Source: Bolinopsis microptera
Lineage: Eukaryota; Ctenophora; Tentaculata; Lobata; Bolinopsidae
DNA length: 64,000 nt
Direction: 5' to 3'
NCBI RefSeq assembly: GCF_026151205.1
Contig: NC_087081.1
Span: 925,386 to 989,385 of the forward strand
In this document: positions 11,552 through 22,200 of the stretch, in pieces
Layout: the number at the start of each line of letters is the position of its first letter
How positions within the stretch are numbered: position 1 is the first letter of the stretch
Program-made: the position numbers and the translations under genes
Notes under the pieces: generated by a model
The model's input: only the letters and a program-made list of their open reading frames with translations
Database searches by the model: none
Told to the model about the DNA's origin: nothing

Positions 11552-12850
11552 ACGATTGTATAACTTATTCGTACATCTGCATATTTAATACCACAAACTT
11601 ATCGATAAATTGGCTATCGGCTGTACTTCGAATAATCAGTTAAGAAGAATTTCCAATTTAAATATTATGATATATTATTACAGAGATAATTTTGGACACG
11701 TAAGTTAAAGTTAAAGTTTGTTTCAAATCGTGAAATCTGTTTTGATGATAGATTATATTTACATAGCATATGTTTGAGATAAATTGGGGTCTTAGAGTAA
11801 TATTATGTATCGTTAATTGATACTTCGAACTTTTGGATATCGAGCCTTTTTTAGGATTACATGATTTATTGATTAAGCTGTATTTAAGGTTTTAGTTTTT
11901 CGAAACGTTTTGAATTCAATCTCGTGCTGGCTGGCTGCGTTTTCATGCTGGTCGAATAAAACTAAAGAGTATTCTTAGCAGAACAGTAAGATTTCAAATC
12001 ATTAGACTTTGGGTTAAAAAGTTAAAAGGTACAAAATACGAATGTTATAATGGCCCGATAATTCGGATTGAAATTTTGTTTATGAGCATGTAACTTTTGA
12101 TACACAAATCTTATATATTATAACCTGATCAAAGAAATTATTGACAAAAATCACGTGTATCATTTCTACACTTATTCATCTGTGTTTTGGACTAATTAAA
12201 TGGGAATCAATAACTATACAATGTATTTAACGATTTCGTTTTCTGCACACTACGCTCCAAGTTTGGAATATACCTTTATTTAAATAAGCCATCCAGGTAT
12301 AATGTTATAATAGGGTCTAACAAAACCAGACCTCATACGAGCTGCAGGATATAGCAGCCTCAGCCTTGGCCCTCGGCCTCATGACTATTATTTTCAAGTT
12401 GTCCAATATGCCGCCAATTTTGTATGCTACCGGCCTGGTTTTGGTCCCAAGGTGGAAATCATGTGATGCTAAACTTGAGTAACTCATTTGGTGTAATTAG
12501 CAATTAAATGCGAGTGTCATTTGCTGACTTGGTGTCCTGCTAGTGGTTATTTGGAGCAGGGCGTGGACCTCGTTAACGGGCCTCATCAACAGCTGATTAC
12601 ACAGGTAGATAAGGTTTCTGATTACGAGCAGAAATGAGAATGCATTAAATTTAACACAACTTGATAAATTAAACAAAATTATTATACATAATATGACAAA
12701 AAGTCATCCGTCTATATTTTTGAGACACATCTGATGGCCTGGGAGCGCGCGTGGGGCGCGCATGCAATTGAACAAGTAAATTAACTTACTGTAACGCGCG
12801 GAGACATTTTCGTGCAATTTCAAACGAAGTCATTTCATTTTTGAGTGAAC
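11552..12850. other. Non-coding AT-rich stretch
   Basis: No ORF, RNA gene or clear repeat was found. The expected remaining part of the copia-like element (reverse transcriptase, RNase H, second LTR) is not present here. Confidence 0.5.
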
Positions 12851-12854
12851 TTTT

Positions 12855-13330
12855 TTAAAAACGATGGCGGATATGAGCCATGGCTCATGTCCGCCATCGT
12901 TTTTTTTGCGATTCAATATTAAAATGGAAAATTTAATTTGACGTCGGTTTTTTTCCGAGTCAATTAAAAAACGATGGCGGACATGAGCCATGACATTCCG
13001 ATTCAATATTAAAATGGAAAATGATTTGACGTCGGTTTTTTTTTAAATCGAAAAAAAAAACGATGGCGGATATGAGCCATGACATTCCGATTCAATATTA
13101 AAATGGAAAATGATTTGACGTCGGTTTTTTTTAAATCGAAAAAAAACGATGGCGGATATGAGCCATGACATTCCGATTCAATATTAAAATGGAAAATGAT
13201 TTGACGTCGGTTTTTTTTAATCGAAAAAAAAACGATGGCGGATATGAGCCATGGCTCATGTCCGCCATCGTTTTTTTTTCGATTCAATGTTTTTCGAATC
13301 GAAAAAAAAAACGATGGCGGACATAAGCCA
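12855..13330. repeat. About 75–80 bp tandem repeat bounded by perfect palindromes
   Basis: About five units each carry CGATGGCGGAYATGAGCCAT, then an AT-rich middle with TTTGACGTCGG and poly-T/poly-A edges. At both outer ends (about 12861–12902 and 13231–13272) the motif occurs back to back with its reverse complement, giving perfect hairpins centred on GAGCCATGGCTC. The same motif forms the last codons of the adjoining retroelement ORF at about 13284–13335. Confidence 0.9.
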
Positions 13331-16163
13331 CCATAGGAGTGGCTTCTTGTGGTAAAGGTTCGGTCTCCGCTTGATGTACTTCTATAGACGAAGTATCAAT
13401 TTCGTCGTTAACTGCTGAAGTAGATGTTGAGACTCCGTCTTCTTCTGAGTCTGAATTATACACGCTCTCGTATAACTGTGTCTTCTTCTTTGAGGAGTTT
13501 CTTTTCTCTCCCTCACTCTCATGAGAGTCATGAGCCTTTGTCTCTGGGTGAGGTCTTTGCTCTTTCTCTGGTTCTTCATCAGTAGGTGAGCTCTCTCCAT
13601 TTATCATCTCGTCAGCTCTTTTCTTTAGCACTATCTTGCAGGGGTTAACACGGATTAGGGCTCCTCCGTGTTTAATCAGCACCGAATTGGCTAACTGACC
13701 AACTACATACCCAGGACCAAGGAAAGTTTTGTCTTTCTTGTAGTATACTTGATCTCCTGCAGTGTACTTAGCGTTATTGGACTCATATACTCGTTCACGA
13801 AGCACTCTTTTTAACTTTGCAGAATTCTCCAATTCTATAAATTTCTTCCGGGCTGTTTCCATAGCATACAGGTTCTCTGCCACTATTTTACTAGCTGTGG
13901 TCCCGTTTAGTACAGGTAGATTTTCATATTCTAGCACTGATGGTACTGAAGGGGTCCTCCCAAAAACCAGCTGATACGGTGAAAAACCGAATACGTTATT
14001 TAATGAGTTCTTCGCATTACATGCCCAGGCAATAGCAATCTCGATGTTACAGTTTTGTTCTTCAAGTATAGCATTAACCATCCCAGATAGCAGAGAGTGA
14101 TGTCTTTCGATCATACCATTGCACCAAGGTGAAGATGCAGGTGAGGTTTTAAAGTTAATTGAGCACATTGAGCACATCTCAAGAAAGTCATCATTTACAA
14201 ACTCTCCTCCATTATCACTCATCAAGGTGTTCATTCTCCCGAAGATTGAGATCCAGTGATTGAAGGTCTTTGTCATTATTTCTTTTCCAGTCTTTGTCTT
14301 TAACGGAGCTGCCACAGTAAATCTGGTCACAGTATCTATATAATGAACAATCCAAATTCCGTTATCTAGCTTCTTCAAGTCTACCGCTACAACATCGTTA
14401 AATGTGTTTCCGCTAGGGATAGCAACTTTACGGTGGGGCTTCTCACGTGACTTGTATTTCATGCACCAGTCGCAAGATTTTTCACATATTTCAAGTTCTT
14501 TAATTACCTCAGTAACATTGGGAATCTTTGTCGTCTTTATCCATTCTCCGATCTTTGTGGTAGAACCATGAGCAAAATATCTATGGAGATGATTAGCTGT
14601 TTTCTTTGAGTCGTTTATATCCACTAAAAAAGCAGTCTCTTCTTTTACTGAAGATACTGTGTCTTCACTCCTTCCAATAGACACTACTAGATGCCCTGAT
14701 TGAGTATCTAAAATGTGTTCTTCTCCTCCCATTGCAAAGACTTTCTTCTGCCACATGTCTATAACGAAACGAAATTCATTCATCGTTTGTCTTGATAGTA
14801 ACAACGGTATTTCACTATCTACTACGTAAGTTTTTAGAGTGATGTTTCTTCCGAACATTTTTACTGGTAGCGAAACCAGCTGAGTAGATTTGACTCTGTT
14901 TCCGTCTCCAAAACGGAACGTTGTTTCGCAATGTTCACTTTTTATCTTCATAGTCTCTTCTGGCGATAATGATTCTTCATAGATCCTCAACCATTGTTTT
15001 CCACAGACAGTAGAACTTGCCCCTGTATCCAGTAGGGCTTTATTCACCGTTTCTCCGATGAAAAATGTGTATCTTTCGTCTCTCTCTGGGAGAGCAACTT
15101 CAGATTCCAATTGTATTACATTTGTTAAGAACGTTAATCTTTTGTTATCTTCTTTCTTCTTGGCATTGAACGTGTTATAGGGACACCCAATTACTCTATG
15201 TTCTGGCGATCCACATATTAGACAGGTTGTTTTCTTGAAATTCTCTGCCTTATTCATAAAACCTTCTCTCTGATAGTAGTTTGGACTTTGTCTTTGGTAG
15301 GATTGTCCAGTAGGTCTTTGTCTTTGGAACGGCTCTGTAGAGTTGGGTCTTTGGTAGGATTTCTCTTCTGGTCTTTGTGTATTTCTTACCTTTTGGTACT
15401 TACCACCTTGGAAATACAGAACATTCTCTTCATCTTCTTGTTCTCCGTCACTTGTACTGCTATGCTGGTTTCTTTTGTCACTACCAGACGAACAATATCC
15501 ACTTCTGTCACTTGCTGAGCTGCTGCTGTGGTAAGAATCTTTTGTATAAAATACTGGTTCTTCTTTGATTTTTAGACCACTAGAGCTAGCTTCCGAGAAG
15601 TAAGGATTTGTGCTCTTCCCCTGATCATTGCTTGAACTGGATATTATTCCAGAACCATCTCCAAACGTACGTTTTAGAGCTTTCACCATGCCATCATACG
15701 TCAGTGTTTCTGTTGTTGCTCGTATGAGTCTTTTCTGTTCTGATGTTAGGCTTGCTTGGTGAAGTAACTTGAAGACCTTGATCCCGTCTTCATAAGCATC
15801 TTTGTCTTCTCGAAGAGACTTCAGTCGTTTGTATCTCTGTTCGAACCCTCTGATGTAATCATCAATACTATCTTCTTTAGAGCGATTGTACTGCTCAAAT
15901 TCTTCGATAGCTTGAAACAAGCTTTGTGTGTCATCTTTCAAGAAGAGTTTGTCCAACTCACTTGTCAGCTTCGCTACAGTTCCAAGTTCTGCAGGTAGAA
16001 TCTGTATAGCTGCTTCGTGAGCTTTTCCAGACATAAATCCAATCAATCTGGCCGCCTGTTGTGCTTCTTTAGCTTGAGTTCCAAGTACCCATATATTGAC
16101 TTCTTTCTTCCATAGACCATAATCTGTCGCATCATTCAATACTGGTATTCTTTCACTACCCAT
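13284..16163 (-). CDS. Copia-like retroelement gag–protease–integrase polyprotein, reverse transcriptase missing
   Basis: A single 959-codon frame encodes an LTR-retroelement polyprotein in copia order. The gag region covers about residues 1–310. A CCHC zinc knuckle (CLICGSPEHRVIGC, ~312) follows, then an aspartic protease with LLDTGASS (~376). The integrase has an N-terminal His/Cys region (HRYFAH … CDWCMKY) and catalytic acidic residues in AVDLKKL (~591), MSDNGGEF (~646) and GMIERHH (~683). A GPGYVVGQ … RVNPCKIV module comes before an acidic, Ser-rich tail. The last ~15 residues come from the neighbouring palindromic repeat. Full copia elements continue with reverse transcriptase and RNase H. 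None is seen, so the copy is 3'-truncated and would depend on another element for reverse transcription. Confidence 0.88.
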   Translation of the reverse strand: MGSERIPVLNDATDYGLWKKEVNIWVLGTQAKEAQQAARLIGFMSGKAHEAAIQILPAELGTVAKLTSELDKLFLKDDTQSLFQAIEEFEQYNRSKEDSIDDYIRGFEQRYKRLKSLREDKDAYEDGIKVFKLLHQASLTSEQKRLIRATTETLTYDGMVKALKRTFGDGSGIISSSSNDQGKSTNPYFSEASSSGLKIKEEPVFYTKDSYHSSSSASDRSGYCSSGSDKRNQHSSTSDGEQEDEENVLYFQGGKYQKVRNTQRPEEKSYQRPNSTEPFQRQRPTGQSYQRQSPNYYQREGFMNKAENFKKTTCLICGSPEHRVIGCPYNTFNAKKKEDNKRLTFLTNVIQLESEVALPERDERYTFFIGETVNKALLDTGASSTVCGKQWLRIYEESLSPEETMKIKSEHCETTFRFGDGNRVKSTQLVSLPVKMFGRNITLKTYVVDSEIPLLLSRQTMNEFRFVIDMWQKKVFAMGGEEHILDTQSGHLVVSIGRSEDTVSSVKEETAFLVDINDSKKTANHLHRYFAHGSTTKIGEWIKTTKIPNVTEVIKELEICEKSCDWCMKYKSREKPHRKVAIPSGNTFNDVVAVDLKKLDNGIWIVHYIDTVTRFTVAAPLKTKTGKEIMTKTFNHWISIFGRMNTLMSDNGGEFVNDDFLEMCSMCSINFKTSPASSPWCNGMIERHHSLLSGMVNAILEEQNCNIEIAIAWACNAKNSLNNVFGFSPYQLVFGRTPSVPSVLEYENLPVLNGTTASKIVAENLYAMETARKKFIELENSAKLKRVLRERVYESNNAKYTAGDQVYYKKDKTFLGPGYVVGQLANSVLIKHGGALIRVNPCKIVLKKRADEMINGESSPTDEEPEKEQRPHPETKAHDSHESEGEKRNSSKKKTQLYESVYNSDSEEDGVSTSTSAVNDEIDTSSIEVHQAETEPLPQEATPMVAYVRHRFFFRFEKH

Positions 16164-16281
16164 CTTTACTTTACTTTAAATCTTTACTTTAAACTTTACT
16201 TTTCTTTTACACTTTACTTTACTTTTAACACTTTACTTTACTTTTACACTTTACTTTTCTTTGACTCCTGATGGTTTTCTT
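16164..16281 (-). other. Leader between primer-binding site and gag
   Basis: About 120 bp of low-complexity leader built from ACTTTACTTT-type repeats on the plus strand (AAAGTAAAG on the coding strand). No coding signal is seen. Confidence 0.6.
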
Positions 16282-16291
16282 CCTGCTACCA
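16282..16291 (-). promoter_or_regulatory. Putative tRNA primer-binding site of the copia-like element
   Basis: On the minus strand TGGTAGCAGG lies one base after the LTR end. It resembles the initiator-Met tRNA 3' end complement (TGGTAGCAGAG type) used by many LTR elements. Confidence 0.65.
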
Positions 16292-16292
16292 C

Positions 16293-17050
16293 TGTTACAA
16301 CCTATTCTTGATACACAATTAAATGGAATGTTAATACAAAATAAAACTCGGAATTATAATAAATAAACTGAAATAGAAGGTGTTAATAAATTAACACTAG
16401 ATATTATAATAATTCACTTACTCACTAACCTCCCTAGACCTGTACCCGATTCCCACTATAAACTAACTACTAACTAACTACTTACTAAAACTACTACACT
16501 AAAATATCACCAAATAATATCCGAACTAAAAGTCTTTACTTCCTACTAAAATATATTACTAAAACTATGTTTATACAAATTACACTTCTTCGTTACTATC
16601 TTCTTTCTTCTAGTTGACTACTACTTACACTCCTAGCTACTGTTTACTATATCTTCTTATCTTCGTTCCACACTCCACTACAATACTACACACACACACT
16701 AAAAACACCTGAAATATGATTCATAAGTAATACAATAAATATGAATCATTTACAACATAAGAAATATATAAACCTACAACTATCATCAATCAATATAAAA
16801 GAATAAACCTAAACTATAACCTAGACTAGAACCTACCGGTGTTCTACTACACTATCCACGAAGGACTTCGCAGGCTGGTACACCTTCTACACAGCACTGT
16901 TACTCTAACACACCTTCTGTTACTCCTTCCTCGTTGGATCTCTTCTTTACCTCTTCTTCACCGTGACACCTTCTCACATTAGCTATAATATATATTTATA
17001 ATACAAAGAATAATCTTAGAACTCATATATTATAACAAGTGGTTGTACCA
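16293..17050 (-). mobile_element. 5' LTR of the copia-like element
   Basis: In the element's orientation the block begins TGGTACAACC at 17050 and ends GGTTGTAACA at 16293. This is a near-perfect 10-bp terminal inverted repeat with canonical TG…CA ends, immediately upstream of the primer-binding site. The length is 758 bp. No second copy was found downstream of the ORF, so the right boundary rests only on the TG/CA and inverted-repeat match. Confidence 0.68.
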
Positions 17051-17385
17051 CAAAAAAATCAATACTGATAGACCCACCCCATTTTTATTTAGACAGTACT
17101 TGGTTTATAAATTACAACGAAAGAACCTGCTGAACGGAAGGGGGTTTTACCACCGTGCATAGAACCTACCGGTGGGAGATGAATAATTGAAAATCCAATA
17201 GGATCTTGTTCTCTTCATTGTGCTGATTCCGGGAAGCATTCGTTTTACGCTCTAATCCTATTAAAAATCGAGATATCGGTCATTGAAAATGAGTAATTAT
17301 AGGCCTGTCAATGATTTCAGCCCAATTAAGAGCTGATCAGTTGCAGCTACTTGTGCCATATAAGGGATAACTGAACTACTGAAGT

Positions 17386-17545
17386 CACGTGGCCGCCAAT
17401 CCTATCACGTGACCTTGATTCGTAAATCCTTGGTCACGTGATCACATTCGTAACGTGTCGAATGCTGACTAGGATATCTCGTGACGTCACCAGAGCTCAA
17501 GCTTTCTGACCAGGCCTTATATGGAATAATATAGTGTATCACGTG
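17386..17545. promoter_or_regulatory. Cluster of four CACGTG E-boxes
   Basis: CACGTG occurs at 17386, 17406, 17435 and 17540. Two of them (CACGTGA with flanking T or GT) approach the extended TFEB/USF-type box. The cluster lies 1.7–1.9 kb before the SLC37 start codon. A role in its control is only a guess. Confidence 0.35.
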
Positions 17546-18644
17546 TAATTGGATCCAATTAGAGGAGCTGCGCAATTATCGCAGCATCCAGCATCTCGAT
17601 CTGGTATCACCTTCTGAAACACAGCAGGCAGCTGGGCCAGAGAATTTAAAATAAAAGGATTTTTTGTTAATATTGAAAATCGAAGCGAAAATCATGTGAC
17701 CCTATGTTTCCTAGGACGCCGAACACGATAAAACTGGTTATAATTATCATACTCAAGGGCAAATTGCTTTAAAATGCACTTGAATGTCATAGATATCATC
17801 AAGTAATCCTACACTACTCAACATTCCTTGTCAGGGTGTCCTAAACATTCCTCATATATTTTCTTAAATATGTGACGGAGTAAACCTGGGCGCACCATTT
17901 AACGAAAAAAGTCGTCAAATATGTAGGTAATAGTCATATGTACCCATCCTATCATCTGGACACTTGAAAATTTGGTCAAACACAGCAGCAAGGGGTCCAT
18001 ATTTACTCCGTCACATGTTTATAGTGTGACAAAGTAATAATTTCCGTGCAGGCCGTATTCAGGCGATATCTCATCACCTGATCAGGACATCGTTATGTGA
18101 CAAAGTTTGCCTAGGGGATGAGACGATTATCCTAACCATCAAGGGTTTAAATAATTTCATAGTGTGACAAAGTCAACTATACGCTGTGTCTTTTAATAGG
18201 GCCACTAATATTGACCAATATCCTCAAACTCAAATGAACATGTCCATATATCAGTATTGGTCTTCACTCTCAATGACCGCACCAATAAGTCTCTGGTCAA
18301 AAATACAGTCAAAATGCCTTTTGGTCAAAGAAATTACGACAGAAAAGCTCCTCTTCACAAATCGTCCAAAAATATCTTTTTATATATGATGATTTTCCGT
18401 TTATCCAAGCTTTCTTTGGGAATAGAACTTTGAGTACCTCAATCGTGTCTTGTGCCGTCCTCAGTTACCTTGTAATATGGTCATTCAATAAAAATTGAGT
18501 CAAAACATTGAAATTTGGGTCGCGGAAAGCTGAAATTCTAATATTTTTTTTATCTCAACTCTTATTTTACTTCGGACATTCCAACAGCCACATTGTTACA
18601 CAAGTGTGTAACCAGCCAATTACAGGAAGCCGAAGGATTCAATT
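17546..18644. other. Non-coding stretch with small inverted repeats
   Basis: GTGACGGAGTAAA (about 17872) and its complement TTTACTCCGTCAC (about 18002) form a loose 145-bp inverted repeat. The motif GTGACAAAGT recurs several times to 18175. No gene is supported. Confidence 0.5.
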
Positions 18645-18912
18645 ATACATTAGGCCAGTGACGGTTAAGGTAGTGTGTACCATACTTTCTTCGCCCGAGA
18701 CTTTGCTGCAATGGGCAGCTCCTCATTTAACCCTCACACCCGATTTCTCGAGTATTTGGCTGAGTGGACCGGGGGGCTGCATAGACCACTCAGGATCCTT
18801 AGCTGAGCGTCGACGACGCTCACCCCACGGCTAGTGGCAGAGTCGGGAATCGAACCTGGTACCTCAAGCAATACCAGGCCCGGATTAACCAACTGAGCCA
18901 CTAAGCCAGTCC
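18645..18912 (-). mobile_element. tRNA-derived SINE
   Basis: On the minus strand the head (18912–18835) is tRNA-like. It has an A box TGGCTCAGTTGG (complement at 18889–18900) and a B box GGTTCGATTCC (complement at about 18845–18856) at normal internal-promoter spacing, preceded by GGCTTAG. The anticodon arm does not fold as a functional tRNA. A GC-rich body follows for at least 190 bp. Both flanks lack an obvious target duplication, so the 3' end is approximate. Confidence 0.75.
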
Positions 18913-19273
18913 TACCGGTTGTATCAAAGTTTTCTCCGGATATACTGCTTCCAGTACCTTGATGGCGACTAATGTCACTCTTACTGACCTCACTGATTGG
19001 TCACTGGTAAAAATGTCAGTCAAAACCGCAAAATTTCGGTCAAGGGGACGGCAAAAAAGCTTTATTTTTCTTATACTTTAGAGATAAATGATTTTCCCAA
19101 TTTTATTTTGCACTGCTGCTGTTTGAAAAGGAAATAGAAAGGAACTTTGCTTTATAAATTTTAGCTACAGTTCCACTCTACCTAATTTAAGGTATCAACC
19201 TTTCATTTAAAAATCCTTTTTAATGTGCCAATTTGACTTGTTCACTCTCTAACTTTGATTAGGCCCCGCCCCC

Positions 19274-22200
19274 ATGGGTTCCGGAATGCGATATGACCCG
19301 GTACCTTTGGGAATCAAATGCTTCAAGCATGCTACTGGTCCTTCCCCTCCTCGCAACATTGTGTAAGTGTTTCGTTTAAGATGATTTTAACACTAATGGA
19401 GCTTTTCAAACGTTTCAGAACAGCAATTTCAATGAAATTTTGTTTTTTAGGATTGCATCCAATTTAAAAATTTAATTGAGTTATAAAACACTCTCCATAA
19501 CTTTCAAATGTTGATATCATATGTTAAATGAATTGAATTGAATGTGTCATGTATCAACATTTTAAGTCGTAAATATATAGCTTTTTTTTCAGGTACAAAT
19601 GCTGGATTTTGGCACTAACTTTCTTTGTATATATGTCCTATCACATGAACAGAAAGAGTCTAGGAGTTGGTAAATAACGTTTTCTTTTTGGTTATATTTT
19701 CGAGGCTATGATTTGAAGTTTCTGTTTAGTAATATAACGTTTAAACACATTTGCTCACATCACTCTCAGTCAGATTCTTTGAGGTTTACAACTTGGATAA
19801 CAACTGTTTTTAAATTGTTTACGGTATCTAACTTTGAGTAAATAAACAAATATCAGTGAATAATTTTGATATTAAAAATTAATAGAAACAATATATCTCT
19901 ATCTGGAGGGGGATTTGTTTAAAACATAAAAGTGATACGAAAAGTTGTTTTAGCAGTCCGAGCTTTCAAAATGCATGTGTAAATCGTGATCAGCTATATT
20001 TATATGTTGTGAAATTCAAACTAGACAGTCAACCTCCTTATCACGTTTTCAGTATCTTATCTATTGAACACACATTATGTACAATGTATGAAATTCGATC
20101 TGAATCGTAAAATTCCAACTCAAATTACTTTACTTGTCCCGTGATTTTCCGTATTAATTCTGTCTTACAAAATAATTCTCATGTTTCACCGCTATCAAGT
20201 TTGCCGGTACCGGACAGATGTGTGAGAAGAAATAGAATGTAAAATGGCACTTTGATACGCGCTTATTATATCAGTAATGAAAATTGAAATTAAGATTACT
20301 GATCTTGATTTTCAGGGCGACTGCGTATTAAAATAGTACACAAAATAAATACTCAACACACAAATTCATATGGTTAGCGGGGACTGGAGTTCATTTAAAG
20401 AAACAATGTCTTAAGAAAGTAGCCATACATGAAATGTCCTGCTAGGCTTAGATTCAGACATTTACCAGTAAAATATTCGAATTGATATTGAAGAGTATGT
20501 ATATAGACTCGAAGTACTTCATTTACTATGGACTATGGAGGCCTTAATGTGCGAGGGATATGACCACAAATAATTTTAAAATGTATACAACTTTCCATTA
20601 TCAATCCTTCAATCATTTCTTGACTGTAATTGAATCATGACTAGAATTCTCCAACTACTACACTGATGACACTCTACAATTGGCTTGTTCCAGCCAGTTT
20701 CCAACCTCAAATAACCCTATCACAGTTACATTATAAATGTAACAGAACTTTCTAGATTTAATCTAGGGTTTAAAACCTTTACTCTCTTTGTGTATTGGTC
20801 GTGTAAATTTAAATTAAATTATTGTTCTAATTCTAATATTAGGACGCAATGAAACTACCGGACCACGATGTATGGGGACTTGCCACCCCATGGCAACATT
20901 AAAATATATCTGTTACATCGTTTCCTCAAATTATTTGTTATATAGTAGTGTTGAAAGTATTAATATATCATCCACATTCCACACTAAATCTACCCCGCAG
21001 TGAAGTCAACGTTACACGGCGGGAACTGCAGTGATAACACGACTTCAGAAGGCTGGGCCCCATTTAACGGTACAGATGGTACAGAGCTACTTGGTTACTT
21101 AGATACTGCATTCCTGCTTAGTTACGCTATCTTCATATTCGCGTGGTAAGTTTTAGGAAACTTCAAACACAAGGAAACATTACATTTTCCTCCGTTCTTC
21201 ATGTAATAATACATTGAATTTATGTCCTTTTTCGCCAGAAGTAATTTACAGTTTAGAAAATCAAGATCGGTATTAAGTTTACAGTTTAGAAAATTTCAGT
21301 CTAGAAAATGTACACAAATACTAAAATTCCGATGTCCGTGGTGCTTTTTATGGGCCCAAATGTATAGAGCAATACTACAGAGATACGAGACTGTGCATAA
21401 TGTACATGCTTTAATAAAGTACAGGGTGTACCACAGAAAGTGTGACTTTTTTGAGAAATGATACAAAATATTATGAAGGAGCAGTTGCTAAAAACTCTTC
21501 ATCACATTGTGTCAATATATATCGAATTTATGCATACCAAGTTTCAAGTCCCTATCAATTGTTTTTTCTCACAAATTGCTATACTGTTATTATATATGGT
21601 GCTACCTCAGGAACTTAAGCTTGCTGTTATTAAGTTGCTTTTGGTCCTATCAAAATATTTTGTTCCTAGCCGAAGTTATCGCTTGTCAAAGGTCAGCGGT
21701 CATGAGTAATTGTATTGCGCAAACGATTTTCTATCACGCACGCGTAGTAACTTTTAAAATAAATTTTAGGGATCATTTAGAAGAGATTGTCCGGGCAGAA
21801 TTTTGAGGAAGGTCTCAAAAACGTTTTTATTAGATTTTTAAAATCTTGGACCTCAGCCATAAATAATGACAATTTCAGTCTATAATATTTATTTTTGGGA
21901 AGGGTGGCTTTTTTTGGAAAGATGCTTTACTATTAACCATATTTTTTATTATTTTTATCAATTCAACTATATTTGAACTGACAAAATTTAGTTAAAAATA
22001 CCCGTGAAGTTTAATTTTGTCAAAAACTATTAAAGTCATAAAGTGGAAGAAAGTCACACTTTATGCGGTACACCCTGTATATTATATACAATCTATATAT
22101 AATAGTTGTTCTTGATTATTTATTGTTTGATTGTTTCAGTGGTTCTATTGCCGATACTATCAGTCTACGATACTTCCTGACTGTTGGAATGATAGGTATG

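Noticed and set aside
18508-18834. 108-residue plus-strand frame
   Set aside because: It overlaps the SINE body on the opposite strand and has no domain or splice support.
18835-18912. A genuine tRNA gene
   Set aside because: The A and B boxes are good but the anticodon arm does not fold and a long SINE body follows, so it is a SINE head.
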